DNA of 64,000 bases from positions 434,001-498,000 of the forward strand of contig NZ_JAMJPK010000001.1 of assembly GCF_023554995.1 (NCBI RefSeq), read 5' to 3'. Positions 50,725-59,420 of the stretch are shown here, piece after piece (within the stretch, counting starts at the first letter, position 1; each line of letters starts with the position of its first letter). Source of the stretch: Halomonas gemina (GTDB taxonomy: Bacteria; Pseudomonadota; Gammaproteobacteria; Pseudomonadales; Halomonadaceae). A program made the position numbers and the translations under genes. Under the pieces are notes generated by a model that made no database searches, had not been told where the DNA came from, and saw only the letters and a list, made by a program, of their open reading frames with translations.

Positions 50725-51500
50725 CCCTCCACCCGCTCGACGAAGGCGTTGACCGCCGCCTGGAAGGCCGCGGGCTGCTCGGCATGCAGCCAGTGGCCCG
50801 CCTCCAGGGTCTCGACCTCGGCTCGCGGCAGCACCTCGCGCAGTGCCGGCAACATCTCATCCGTTACATAGCGCGAATGCGCGCCGCGCAACACCAGGGT
50901 CGGGCCGTCGAAGGCGCCCTCGCCCGCCGGCTCCCCCATGATCGTCTCGTAGTCCTCCTGAATCTCGTCGAGGCCGATGCGCAGGCGCAGGATGCCCTGG
51001 TCGTCGCGCTCCAGGTTGGTGGCCAGGAAGAGGCGCACGGCGGACTCCTCGACATGTTCGGCGAGCAGCGCGTCGGCCTCGCGGCGATTGGTCGGCTGGC
51101 CGTCCTCGACCCGGCGCAGGGCAGCAAAGACGCTGTCGTGGTCATGGCCGTAGGCGAGCGGCGCGATATCGGCGACGATCAGCGAGGCCACGCGGGACGG
51201 CGCCAGCCGGGCCAGGCTGATCGCCACCTTGCCGCCCATGGAGTGACCCAGCAAGTGGGCCCTGGCTACCCCGAGCCGGTCCAGCAGGGCGAGCAGGTCC
51301 TCGGCCATGGCGTCGTAGCCCATGCCGGCGACATGCGGGGATCGGCCATGGTTGCGCAGGTCGACGGCGATCACCCGATGCCGGCGCTGCCACTGCTTGA
51401 GGTGGGAGCGCCAGTTGTCGGCACTGCCGAGCAGGCCATGGACGACCACCAGCGGGATCGCGTCGCCCCCGGTGTCGATATAGTGGAGTTCGGTGGGCAT
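50721..51500 (-). CDS. ybfF: Alpha/beta hydrolase YbfF
   Basis: A 259-aa alpha/beta-hydrolase esterase of the YbfF type. The nucleophile elbow GHSMGG, an acid in the D/E-rich region, and the catalytic histidine in AGHWLHAEQP are present, with VHGLLGSADNW as the oxyanion loop. E. coli YbfF hydrolyses short-chain esters including acyl-CoA thioesters. It is 25 bp behind yhhQ on the same strand and may share its preQ1-controlled message. Confidence 0.88.
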   Translation of the reverse strand: MPTELHYIDTGGDAIPLVVVHGLLGSADNWRSHLKQWQRRHRVIAVDLRNHGRSPHVAGMGYDAMAEDLLALLDRLGVARAHLLGHSMGGKVAISLARLAPSRVASLIVADIAPLAYGHDHDSVFAALRRVEDGQPTNRREADALLAEHVEESAVRLFLATNLERDDQGILRLRIGLDEIQEDYETIMGEPAGEGAFDGPTLVLRGAHSRYVTDEMLPALREVLPRAEVETLEAGHWLHAEQPAAFQAAVNAFVERVEG

Positions 51501-51525
51501 CTATGTCTCCTCGGTTGAGGGTGAG

Positions 51526-52209
51526 TCAGATTCGGGCCCGTGCCTGGCCGGGCATCAGGTCGGGGCTTCCCGTCACGGCCACCAGGCGGCGACTGAGCCA
51601 GGCCAGCAGCACGCCATAGAGGGGCAGGAAGAACGCTAGGCTGATGCCCAGCTTGATCACGTAGTCGACCCAGGCGATCTCCGGCCAGTTGGCGGCCATG
51701 AAGGGATCGGGACTCTCGTGGAAGGCGATGGAGAAGAAGGCGAAGGTATCGGCCAGGTTGCCGAGCACCGTGGAGACCGCCGGCGCCACCCACCAGGCCT
51801 TCAGGGCGCGCAGGCGGTCGAAGACCTGCACGTCCAGCAGCTGGCCCAGCACGTAGGCCATGAAGCTCGCCAGCGCGATCCGCGCAACGAAGAGGTTCCA
51901 CTCGCCCAGCCCCTCGAGACCCGCAAAGCCGCCACGCGGAAAAATGACCGAGACGACATAGGAGATCACCAGCGCCGGCAGCATGACCCGCAGCACGATG
52001 GCCCGCGCCGGCTCCTTGCCGAACAGGCGCACGGTGAGATCGGTGGCCAGGAAGATGAAGGGAAAGCTGAAGGCCCCCCAGGTGGTGTGGAAACCGAACA
52101 GGGTGAAGGGCAGCTGGACCAGGTAGTTGCTGGCGGCGATGACCAGGATATGGAAGGTGACCAGCAACGCCAGGCAGCGCCGGGTCTGGGCATCGGAAAG
52201 CACGAACAT
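51526..52209 (-). CDS. yhhQ: Queuosine precursor transporter YhhQ
   Basis: A 227-aa membrane protein (COG1738/VUT1 family) with about six helices that imports queuosine precursors such as preQ0 and preQ1. Family motifs FHTTWGAFSFPFIFLATDLT and LADTFAFFSIAF are clear. The ATG at 52209 is chosen because AAGGA lies 7 bases upstream and the leader matches a preQ1-I riboswitch; the open frame upstream would translate through that leader. Confidence 0.9.
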   Translation of the reverse strand: MFVLSDAQTRRCLALLVTFHILVIAASNYLVQLPFTLFGFHTTWGAFSFPFIFLATDLTVRLFGKEPARAIVLRVMLPALVISYVVSVIFPRGGFAGLEGLGEWNLFVARIALASFMAYVLGQLLDVQVFDRLRALKAWWVAPAVSTVLGNLADTFAFFSIAFHESPDPFMAANWPEIAWVDYVIKLGISLAFFLPLYGVLLAWLSRRLVAVTGSPDLMPGQARARI

Positions 52210-52217
52210 TACGGCAT

Positions 52218-52247
52218 CCTTTTTTGGGGAGGGGTGAGGGAACCCTC
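52218..52247 (-). promoter_or_regulatory. preQ1-I riboswitch controlling yhhQ
   Basis: On the minus strand: P1 GAGGG (52247-52243), loop L1 UUC, P2 CCU (52239-52237), CA, a C, P1 partner CCCUC (52233-52229), A-rich L3, and P2 partner AGG (52220-52218). The pieces form an H-type pseudoknot with the A-rich tail typical of preQ1-I. P2 covers the AAGGA ribosome site of yhhQ, so ligand binding should block translation. The transporter imports preQ1-related compounds, which fits. Confidence 0.7.
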
Positions 52248-52284
52248 GTGGCACGGGAGCCGCCCGCTGGCGGACAGGCCGCGC

Positions 52285-52290
52285 ATTATA
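52285..52290 (-). promoter_or_regulatory. -10 box of the yhhQ transcript
   Basis: Perfect TATAAT on the minus strand; -35 TGGCCA at 52308-52313 is weak. Gives a leader of about 70 bases containing the riboswitch. Confidence 0.55.
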
Positions 52291-52351
52291 CGGCCTGGCC
52301 CGACGCCTGGCCATGGCTTGCCGGCGGGGCCAGCGTTCGCGCGACTGAGCG

Positions 52352-54262
52352 TCAGACCTGACGGGCGTCGTGGGCGGTACCCACCGAGCGCTCCTTCATG
52401 GCCTCGTGCACGTCCTGCAGGCTCGCCGGGTCGTCGATGGTCGAGGGCACGCCGAACTCCTTGCCGTCGGCGATATTGCGCAGCAGCTTGCGCAGGATCT
52501 TGCCGGAACGGGTCTTGGGCAGGCGGTCGACCACCAGCACCTGCTTGAAGCAGGCGATGGGCCCGATCTTCTCGCGCACCAGGGCGATCAGCTCCTCCTC
52601 GAGCGCGACCTCGTCACCCTCGAAGCCATCCTTGGGAATCACCAGCCCCACCGGCAGCTGCCCCTTGAGGGCATCGTGAATGCCGATCACCGCGCATTCG
52701 GCGACGGCGGGGTGGGCGCCGACCACTTCCTCCATCTCGCCGGTGGAGAGGCGATGGCCGGCAATGTTGATGACATCATCGGTGCGCCCCATGATGAACA
52801 GGTAACCATCCTCGTCGAAATAGCCACCGTCACCGGTCAGGTAGTAACCGGGAAAGGCCGCCATGTAGGCGCTGTGGAAACGCTGCGGGTCACCCCATAC
52901 GCCGGTCAGGCAGCCGGGCGGCATCGGCTGCTTGATCACCACGCTGCCCTGCTCCATGGGAGCGACCTGCTCTCCCTCGCGATCCAGGACCTGGACGTCG
53001 AAGCCGGGCACCGGCACCGTCGCGCTTCCCGCCTTGGTGGGCATCGGCTCCAGCCCCTGGAGGTTGGCGGCGATCGGCCAGCCGGTCTCGGTCTGCCACC
53101 AGTGGTCGATCACCGGCACGTCCATCAGGTCATCCAGCCAGTGGAAGGTCGGCGGATCCAGGCGCTCACCGGCCAGGAACAGCGCCTTGAGGCAGGAGAT
53201 GTCGTACTGGGCCATCAGCTTGGCGTCCGGGTCCTCCTTCTTCATGGCGCGGAAGGCCGTCGGCGCGGTGAAGAAGCTCTTGACCCGGTACTCGCTGATC
53301 AGCCGCCAGAAGGCCCCGGCATCCGGGGTCTTCACCGGCTTGCCCTCGTAGACCACCGTGGTACAGCCGCGCAGCAGGGGGGCATAGACGATGTAGGAGT
53401 GGCCCACCACCCAGCCCACGTCGGAGGCCGAGAAGAAGACATCGCCGGGCTCCACGTCGTAGATGGCGTCCATGGAGTAGCTCAGTGCCACCGCATAGCC
53501 CCCGGTATCCCGCACCACCCCCTTGGGCTTGCCGGTGGTCCCGGAGGTATAGAGGACATAGAGCGGGTCGCTGCCCTTGACCGGCACGCAGTCGGCAGGC
53601 TCGGCCGCCTCGACCAGGGCCGCCCAGTCGTGATCGGTCGCCCCCAGTTCGGCGTGGTGCTGGTCACGCTGGAACACCACGCAGGCATCGGGCTTGTGGG
53701 CGCTCTGCTCGATGGCCTCGTCGATGATCGGCTTGTAGGGCAGCACCTTGCTGCCCTCGATCCCGCAGGAGGCGGCAACCACGACCTTGGGCGAGGCATC
53801 CTCGATGCGCACGGCCAACTCGTGGGGGGCAAAGCCGCCGAACACCACCGAGTGCACGGCGCCCAGGCGCGCGCAGGCGTACATCGCCATCAGCGCCTCG
53901 GGCACCATGGGCATGTAGATCACGACCCGGTCGCCCTTCTCGACCCCCAGCGACTTAAGGGCCCCGGCGAAACGGGCCACCTGGTCGCGCATCTCGGTGA
54001 AGGTAAGGGTCCGCTTGCTGTCGGTCACCGGGGAGTCCCAGAAGATGGCCGGCTGATCGCCACGCCCCTGCTCGACATGATGATCGAGGGCGGCATGGCA
54101 GATGTTGAGCTCGCCATCCACGAACCAGCGCGCATGGCCCGCCTCGTCGTATTCGAGAATGGTCGTGGGCGGTGTGAACCAGGGAATGCGCCTGGCCTGT
54201 TCGGCCCAGAAGGCCTCGGGGTGATCAATGGAGCGGCGGAACTCGTCTTGGTACATGCTCAT
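52352..54262 (-). CDS. prpE: Propionyl-CoA synthetase PrpE
   Basis: A 636-aa AMP-forming acyl-CoA synthetase, close to PrpE: it activates propionate (and acetate) to the CoA ester. Motifs: YTSGTTGKPKGVVRDTGG (ATP binding), DHWWQTETGWPI, YLTGDGG, and the C-terminal PKTRSGKILRK whose lysine is acetylated by Pat enzymes in other bacteria. Three possible ATGs exist (54268, 54262, 54256); 54262 has AGG 6 bases upstream. No prpBC genes are adjacent. A sigma-54-type promoter lies upstream. Confidence 0.9.
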   Translation of the reverse strand: MSMYQDEFRRSIDHPEAFWAEQARRIPWFTPPTTILEYDEAGHARWFVDGELNICHAALDHHVEQGRGDQPAIFWDSPVTDSKRTLTFTEMRDQVARFAGALKSLGVEKGDRVVIYMPMVPEALMAMYACARLGAVHSVVFGGFAPHELAVRIEDASPKVVVAASCGIEGSKVLPYKPIIDEAIEQSAHKPDACVVFQRDQHHAELGATDHDWAALVEAAEPADCVPVKGSDPLYVLYTSGTTGKPKGVVRDTGGYAVALSYSMDAIYDVEPGDVFFSASDVGWVVGHSYIVYAPLLRGCTTVVYEGKPVKTPDAGAFWRLISEYRVKSFFTAPTAFRAMKKEDPDAKLMAQYDISCLKALFLAGERLDPPTFHWLDDLMDVPVIDHWWQTETGWPIAANLQGLEPMPTKAGSATVPVPGFDVQVLDREGEQVAPMEQGSVVIKQPMPPGCLTGVWGDPQRFHSAYMAAFPGYYLTGDGGYFDEDGYLFIMGRTDDVINIAGHRLSTGEMEEVVGAHPAVAECAVIGIHDALKGQLPVGLVIPKDGFEGDEVALEEELIALVREKIGPIACFKQVLVVDRLPKTRSGKILRKLLRNIADGKEFGVPSTIDDPASLQDVHEAMKERSVGTAHDARQV

Positions 54263-54309
54263 CTGCATCCTGTCAGCAATCGAAGGGGCGTTGATTGTTG
54301 ACACTCTAG

Positions 54310-54325
54310 AGCAACTTCACGCCCA
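54310..54325 (-). promoter_or_regulatory. Sigma-54-type promoter of prpE
   Basis: On the minus strand TGGGCGTGAAGTTGCT matches the sigma-54 frame TGG-N8-TTGCT with GG and GC exactly 10 bases apart. The site lies 48 bases before the ATG. Palindrome TTGTCGACAA at 54381-54390 and TTTTGTCGAAGG (54352-54363, minus strand) could be enhancer sites. prp genes depend on sigma-54 and PrpR in Salmonella. The rest of 54263-54595 shows no gene. Confidence 0.5.
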
Positions 54326-54595
54326 TAACCTCATACCATCGGCTAACCTTCGACAAAAGTGCAAGGCAACTCGGTCCCTATTGTCGACAACGAGCCGCGC
54401 AATGTCCCGGCCTCGGCATTGATCCAGCGTTGACTCGGCGACAGGCGCCAAGCTGGACTATTATTGAGGATAAGCTGAATCAGGATGTGCACGAGCAACA
54501 GACGCTACCCGCGAACGGCGGGCTCAGGGGAAGGCATTCAACAGCGCAGGCGACCGGCGATCGGCAAGCCGGCCCTGCCCGGCAGGGGACAGATC

Positions 54596-54925
54596 ATGGG
54601 CAATACCAGCGGCGCTGCAGCACGCCTACTGGAAGGCGGCTCAGCGGTCATCGACGAGGCCAGCGCCCTGCTCAAGGCGATGGCCAACGACAACCGTCTG
54701 CGGATACTCTGCCTGCTCGACGGCACCGAGCTCTCGGTGACCGAGCTCAACCAGCGGCTCTCGCTCAGCCAGTCGGCGCTCTCCCAGCACCTGGCGATCC
54801 TGCGTCGCGAGAACCTGGTCAGCACCCGCCGGGAGTCCCAGACCATCTACTACTCCCTGCATGGTGCGCGGGCGAGAACCCTGATCGAGGCCCTCGGCCA
54901 TCTGGAACTCGGCGGCAGGCCATAG
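54596..54925 (+). CDS. ArsR/SmtB-family regulator (BigR-like)
   Basis: A 109-aa winged-helix repressor: ALLKAMANDNRLRILCLLDG, LSVTELNQRLSLSQSALSQH as HTH, and LVSTRRESQTIYYSL as wing. Closest in look to BigR/SqrR-type sulfide sensors, but only one cysteine (ILCLL) is present, whereas those sensors use two; the C-terminal one is absent. AGGGG precedes the ATG. Divergent from prpE and convergent with sohB. Confidence 0.8.
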   Translation: MGNTSGAAARLLEGGSAVIDEASALLKAMANDNRLRILCLLDGTELSVTELNQRLSLSQSALSQHLAILRRENLVSTRRESQTIYYSLHGARARTLIEALGHLELGGRP

Positions 54926-54934
54926 CGGGCCCGG

Positions 54935-55975
54935 TCAGCGCTTCTGCCAGCGCCCGGCATCGAGCATCTCGAGGCCTCGTTCGATGCTCTGCTCCACGCC
55001 CCGCGAGACGGCCATGCCCAGACGATCGCCGAGCTTGTGTTTCTGCTCCAGCTTCAGGCTGATCACCCGCGCCTGCTGCATGCGCTCGACCAGGTAGGCC
55101 TCGCTGGTGCCCAGGGCATCCACCAGGCCTCTCGCCAGGGCATCGCTGCCGTACCAGATCTCGCCGGTGGCCACCGCCTCGATGTCGAGCCCCGGTCGCC
55201 GCTCGGCCACATGGCGCTTGAAGAGCTCGTGGGTGGTCTCGAGGTCCTCGAGAAACTTCTCGCGGCCCTCCTCGGTATTCTCGCCGAAGACCGTGAGGGT
55301 CCGCTTGTAGCGCCCTGCCGTGAGCAGCTCCACGTCGATGTCATGGCGCTTGAGCAGGCGATGCAGGTTAGGCAGCTGGGCGACCACCCCGATGGAACCG
55401 ATCACCGCGAAGGGCGCGGCACGCAGCTGGTCGGCCGCACAGGCCATCAGGTAACCGCCGCTGGCAGCCACCTTGTCGACACACACCGTGGTGGCGAAAC
55501 CCGCCTCGCGCAGGCGATCCAGCTCGGCGGCCGCCAGGCCATAGCCATGCACCAGGCCACCAGCCGACTCCAGGCGGATCACCACCTCGTCGCCCTGGCC
55601 CGCCACCGCCAGCACAGCCGAGACCTCCTCGGCCAGCCGCCCGGTGCCACTGGCCTTGATGTCGCCATGGAAATCGAGCACCCAGACCGTCGGGGAGGCC
55701 TTCCCTTCGCCCTTGCGGCCGCGCCGGTCATGCTCCTTGTCATCGCGCCGGAAGGCCTTGACCAGACGCTTGCGAGCCCCCGGCTGGCTGGCGGCCAGCT
55801 GCATCCGCCGGCGGCGGGAGCGGCGCATGCCGTTGAGCTCCTCGAGCCGCAGCCGGGTACGCTCCCCCGTCTCGCCCCTGACCCGCACGATCACCGCCAC
55901 CGCCAGGCCGCCGACCACCACCAGGGTCAACAGCTGCGCCACGAACATGCCGAATTCCGTCAGCCACTCGTTCAC
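54935..55975 (-). CDS. sohB: Inner-membrane peptidase SohB (S49)
   Basis: A 346-aa S49-family protease with an N-terminal membrane helix (about residues 8-30), a basic linker, and a catalytic domain with the nucleophile serine in AASGGYLMACAAD and the general-base lysine in GRYKRTLT. Periplasmic peptidase of largely unknown substrate; E. coli SohB is 349 aa. GTG start at 55975 with AAGGAG; the frame upstream does not resemble the family. Confidence 0.9.
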   Translation of the reverse strand: MNEWLTEFGMFVAQLLTLVVVGGLAVAVIVRVRGETGERTRLRLEELNGMRRSRRRRMQLAASQPGARKRLVKAFRRDDKEHDRRGRKGEGKASPTVWVLDFHGDIKASGTGRLAEEVSAVLAVAGQGDEVVIRLESAGGLVHGYGLAAAELDRLREAGFATTVCVDKVAASGGYLMACAADQLRAAPFAVIGSIGVVAQLPNLHRLLKRHDIDVELLTAGRYKRTLTVFGENTEEGREKFLEDLETTHELFKRHVAERRPGLDIEAVATGEIWYGSDALARGLVDALGTSEAYLVERMQQARVISLKLEQKHKLGDRLGMAVSRGVEQSIERGLEMLDAGRWQKR

Positions 55976-56109
55976 TGCCTTCTCCTTTAGCTCGCTGTCC
56001 CGACATCCTGCCCGGGGCCCTCCCGCCGGCACAAGGGCGCTTGATTCAAACAACCGTTTCAAATACGCTCGGATACCGGACACCTTCCTCCCGCGACCAA
56101 GGATCCCCC

Positions 56110-56421
56110 ATGTCAGACGCCACCATCGACAAGCTGCAGAGCCGCTTCGACGCCGAGGCCGCCAGCGGCATGCATGAAGTCTTCCAGTTCCATTTCTCCG
56201 ATGCCGGCGACCACTACCTGGTCGTGGACGACGGCACGCTGGAAGTCCACGAGGGCGAGCACGACGATCCCTCGGTCAGCCTGAGCATGAGCAGCGAGAC
56301 CCTCAAGGGCGTCATGAACGGCGAGATCAATGGCATGAGCGCCTTCATGACCGGCAGGCTCAAGGCCACCGGCAATGTCATGCTGGCGACACAGCTGACC
56401 CGCCTCTTCCCGGGCCACTGA
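56110..56421 (+). CDS. SCP2 sterol-binding domain protein
   Basis: A 103-aa stand-alone SCP-2 domain (QFHFSDAGDHYLVVDDGTLEVHEG..., in pieces; KGVMNGEINGMSAFMTGRLKATG). These bind lipophilic molecules such as fatty acyl-CoA; the bacterial role is unknown. AAGGA precedes the ATG at 56110. A REP-like hairpin follows 14 bases after the stop. Confidence 0.85.
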   Translation: MSDATIDKLQSRFDAEAASGMHEVFQFHFSDAGDHYLVVDDGTLEVHEGEHDDPSVSLSMSSETLKGVMNGEINGMSAFMTGRLKATGNVMLATQLTRLFPGH

Positions 56422-56435
56422 GGCCCACCTCCCGT

Positions 56436-56497
56436 GGGGTCAGACCCTTAAGCATTCTTAGGATTAAAACCCTAAGAAAGCTTAAGGGTCTGACCCC
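56436..56497. repeat. REP-like 27-bp hairpin between convergent genes
   Basis: 56436-56462 and 56471-56497 are complementary over 27 bp with a single A-A mismatch (56454/56479); loop ATTAAAAC. The ends carry GGGGTCAGACCC, a motif reminiscent of REP-type repeats. It should also stop transcription from both sides (SCP2 gene and nudC). Confidence 0.85.
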
Positions 56498-56515
56498 GTG
56501 TATGGACCCCGTATA

Positions 56516-57289
56516 CTACCCGCGGGGCCCGACCTCCCGGAGATGGGTCTCGATCAGCGCCCGCGAAATCGAGTAGAGCGGCGGCAGCTGGGGCAGGCGC
56601 CGCGGGCTGAACCAGGCGGCATCGGCGATCTCGACGCCGTCGATGCGGATGCGCCGGCTGGCCGCCTCGGCGAAGAACCCCAGCATCAGCGAATGGGGGA
56701 AGGGCCAGGCCTGGCTCCTGAAGTAGCTGATGCGTCCCACGCTGAGCCCCACCTCCTCGAAGATCTCGCGACGCACGGCCTCCTCGGCCGATTCCCCGGG
56801 CTCGACGAACCCGGCCAGGGTCGAGTAGCGCCCCGGCGGGAAGCGCGGGCTGCGAGCCAGCAGCAGCGATTCGCCATGGGTGACCAGGGTGATGATGCAG
56901 GGCGAGATGCGCGGGTAGTTGCGATGGCCGCACTGCTCGCAGTGCATGGCGAACTCGGCATCGAGGCGCCGCGCCGGCGCCCCGCAACGCCCGCAGAAGC
57001 GATGGTTGTCGAGCCAGGCCGCCACCTGCAGGGCCGTGGAGAGCAGCGGGAACCAGGATTCCGGCAGGCGGGCCAGCCAGGCGCGGGCATCGAGCCAGTC
57101 ATCCCCGGGCTGTTGCTCCAGCGAGAGCGCCACCGGTTCCTCCTGCCACCAGCACAGCGGCTGCAGCCGCTGATGCCAGGGCTGAAAGGCCTGCAGCGGG
57201 CCCTCGTCGACCCCGGGCGCGATGCGCCCCCCGGCCAGGCGGATGACCCGCCCGGCCGTCTCCTCGTTGGGCAACTCCCGCCGCAGCAT
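56516..57289 (-). CDS. nudC: NAD-capped RNA hydrolase / NADH pyrophosphatase NudC
   Basis: A 257-aa Nudix enzyme that cleaves NAD(H) and removes NAD caps from RNA. Zinc ligands CGRCG and CEQCG (about residues 99-121), the Nudix box (GFVEPGESAEEAVRREIFEE) and the NudC motif SQxWPFPxS are present; here it reads SQAWPFPHS, with alanine replacing the usual proline. Start overlaps the dnaQ stop (ATGA). Confidence 0.92.
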   Translation of the reverse strand: MLRRELPNEETAGRVIRLAGGRIAPGVDEGPLQAFQPWHQRLQPLCWWQEEPVALSLEQQPGDDWLDARAWLARLPESWFPLLSTALQVAAWLDNHRFCGRCGAPARRLDAEFAMHCEQCGHRNYPRISPCIITLVTHGESLLLARSPRFPPGRYSTLAGFVEPGESAEEAVRREIFEEVGLSVGRISYFRSQAWPFPHSLMLGFFAEAASRRIRIDGVEIADAAWFSPRRLPQLPPLYSISRALIETHLREVGPRG

Positions 57290-58050
57290 CAGCGTGACGC
57301 CTCACCGCCGGGCAGGCCGGGGTTGGCATCCCAGCGGCATTCGCCGGCGGCATCGCGGATGCGCTCCAGTTTGGCCCGGTGGGCCGCCAGTTCCGCTTCG
57401 TCGGGTGGCACCACCCGCAACTGCCCCGGGGAGAGGGAGAGCCGGCGGATGGCCAGCCCCTGGGGTTCGCCGGCGCGCCCTTCCGATGTCGCCGAGGCAT
57501 CCAGGGAGAGCAGGGTCTGCCCCCCGGTCATGGCCAGGTAGACGTCGGCGAGGATCTCGGCGTCGAGCAGGGCGCCGTGCAGGACACGGTGCCCGTTGTC
57601 GATCTCGTAGCGCTTGCACAGGGCGTCCAAGCTGTTGCGCTGGCCGGGGTGCTTGTCGCGCGCCAGGGTCAGGGTATCGAGGATCCGGCAGTGGTCCGCC
57701 ACCGGTCCGAGCCGCGGCTCGCCGCGCCGGGCGTTGAGCATGCCGAGCTCATGGTCGATGAAGCCCACATCGAAGGGGGCGTTATGGATCACCAGTTCGG
57801 CCCCCTCGATGAAGGCCCAGAAGGCGTCGGCAATCTCGGCGAAGACCGGCTCCTCGGCCACCCGCTCGTTGGTGATGCCGTGCACGCCCACGGCCTCGGC
57901 CTCGATGTCCCGCTCGGGGTTGATGAACTGGTGATAGCGGTTGCCGGTGAGCCGGCGATTGACCATCTCCACCGCCCCGATCTCGATCAGGCGATGGCCA
58001 TCACGGGGATCGATGCCGGTGGTCTCGGTATCCAGGATGATCTGGCGCAT
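57289..58050 (-). CDS. dnaQ: DNA polymerase III epsilon subunit DnaQ
   Basis: The 3'-5' proofreading exonuclease of the replicative polymerase. The 253-aa protein has ExoI (LDTETTGID), ExoII (HNAPFDVGFID) and ExoIIIe (HGALLDAEILADVYLAMTGG) motifs, and a C-terminal tail that tethers it to the polymerase. The start at 58050 (MRQIILDTETTG) is the only sensible one. Lies between rnhA and nudC. Confidence 0.95.
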   Translation of the reverse strand: MRQIILDTETTGIDPRDGHRLIEIGAVEMVNRRLTGNRYHQFINPERDIEAEAVGVHGITNERVAEEPVFAEIADAFWAFIEGAELVIHNAPFDVGFIDHELGMLNARRGEPRLGPVADHCRILDTLTLARDKHPGQRNSLDALCKRYEIDNGHRVLHGALLDAEILADVYLAMTGGQTLLSLDASATSEGRAGEPQGLAIRRLSLSPGQLRVVPPDEAELAAHRAKLERIRDAAGECRWDANPGLPGGEASR

Positions 58051-58087
58051 GGGTGTCTCTCGTCGGCTCGCAGGAAAAGGCGGGGCG

Positions 58088-58558
58088 TCAGGCGCGGGCC
58101 CGGTGCTCGTCGATGGCCTCGTTGGCCAGCTCGTCGGCCCGCTCGTTGCCGGGATGGCCACTGTGCCCCTTGACCCAGTGCCACTCGATCGTGTGGCGAT
58201 GGGTCTCCTCGTGGAGTTCGCGCCACAGCTCGGCGTTCTTGACCGGCTGGCGGGACGCGGTCCTCCAGCCACGCTTGATCCAGTTGTGGATCCACTCGGT
58301 GATGCCCTTGCGCAGGTACTCGGAGTCGGTCCACAGCGCTACCCGGCAGGGGCGCTTGAGCTCGCGCAGCGCCATGATCGCCGCCATCAGCTCCATGCGG
58401 TTGTTGGTGGTCACCGCCTCATAGCCCTTCAGCGCCTTCTCGTGGTGACCGCTGACCAGCAGGACCCCCCACCCCCCGGGGCCAGGGTTGCCGCGGCAGG
58501 CCCCGTCGGTATAGATCGTCACTGTCTGGGGGGGCTCGGCATGGCGTCTGTCAGTCAC
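58088..58558 (-). CDS. rnhA: Ribonuclease HI RnhA
   Basis: Cuts the RNA of RNA-DNA hybrids. 156 aa with the active-site acids in [35 protein letters not shown] and the [14 protein letters not shown] loop. GTG start at 58558 with AAAGGAA upstream, overlapping the methyltransferase stop by 8 bases. rnhA-dnaQ neighbourhood as in E. coli, here on one strand. Confidence 0.95.
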   Translation of the reverse strand: MTDRRHAEPPQTVTIYTDGACRGNPGPGGWGVLLVSGHHEKALKGYEAVTTNNRMELMAAIMALRELKRPCRVALWTDSEYLRKGITEWIHNWIKRGWRTASRQPVKNAELWRELHEETHRHTIEWHWVKGHSGHPGNERADELANEAIDEHRARA

Positions 58559-59324
58559 CCTTGCGGTTCCTTTCCGGTTGTGGCCCGACCCGCGTGGCGC
58601 TGCCCAGTGCCGGCCCGACCAGGGGGCGGGCCAGCTCGAAGGGCGAGCGCTGCGACTGGGCGAGCTGCGCCCGACGGCGGGCATGGATCATGTAGCTGTC
58701 CCCCAGCGGCAGGTTGTGGCGCCGGCCGAGGGTCTCCAGCATGGCATTGCGCGGCTGGCTGCCGGGCAGATGGAAGCCGCAATAGTCTACCCGCTCGATC
58801 TCGAAGTCGACAAACGCCAGCCAGTCGCCCAGCCGCCGGGGAGAGCGCCAGTGCCCGCGCCAGGGCATGCGACGCCGCCGGCCCGGCCAGACCCGCGAGA
58901 GCCCGCCGACACTCAGCGGGCACCAGCCGAAGATGATCAGTCGTCCATTGTCGGCGGTGACACGAGCCGCCTCCTGCAGCATGTGGTGCGGTTCGTCCAC
59001 CACCTCCAGCAGGTGGTGGACCACCACCAGGCTCAGGCTGTCATCGGGGAGCGGCAAGGCATCCGGTGGACACACCAGGGTCGAGTCGTGGTCGGCCATC
59101 TCGCGGCTCGGCGACCAGCCCAGGGCATGGCGGATCGGGCAGATGTCGCTGAGCACGGGGGCCATGCCCAGTTCCAGGCTGTGGAGCCCGACCAGGCGTT
59201 CGCAGACCGGCCCCAGACAGGCACGCTCGGCCCGCCACAGGGCCTGGCCCGCCGGCGACGCCCAGTAACGTCGACCCTCCCGGACCAGTCGCGCCAGGGC
59301 GTGGGGATCCCGCGAATTTGACAT
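58551..59324 (-). CDS. SAM-dependent methyltransferase (YafS-like)
   Basis: A 257-aa class I methyltransferase. Motif I is degenerate ([13 protein letters not shown]); [30 protein letters not shown] is the clear post-I/II part. In E. coli yafS holds the same place beside rnhA and gloB; its substrate is unknown. The start at 59324 ([14 protein letters not shown]) is chosen because the frame further upstream overlaps the divergent gloB. Confidence 0.85.
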   Translation of the reverse strand: MSNSRDPHALARLVREGRRYWASPAGQALWRAERACLGPVCERLVGLHSLELGMAPVLSDICPIRHALGWSPSREMADHDSTLVCPPDALPLPDDSLSLVVVHHLLEVVDEPHHMLQEAARVTADNGRLIIFGWCPLSVGGLSRVWPGRRRRMPWRGHWRSPRRLGDWLAFVDFEIERVDYCGFHLPGSQPRNAMLETLGRRHNLPLGDSYMIHARRRAQLAQSQRSPFELARPLVGPALGSATRVGPQPERNRKGD

Positions 59325-59420
59325 AGTGCCGTTTTCCCTCCACAGTGCCGGGTTTTGTAAACCATATCGCAACGAAACGCGGCAGCGTCTGGCAACGCCT
59401 CCGTCGAGGACCCTGAGCCC

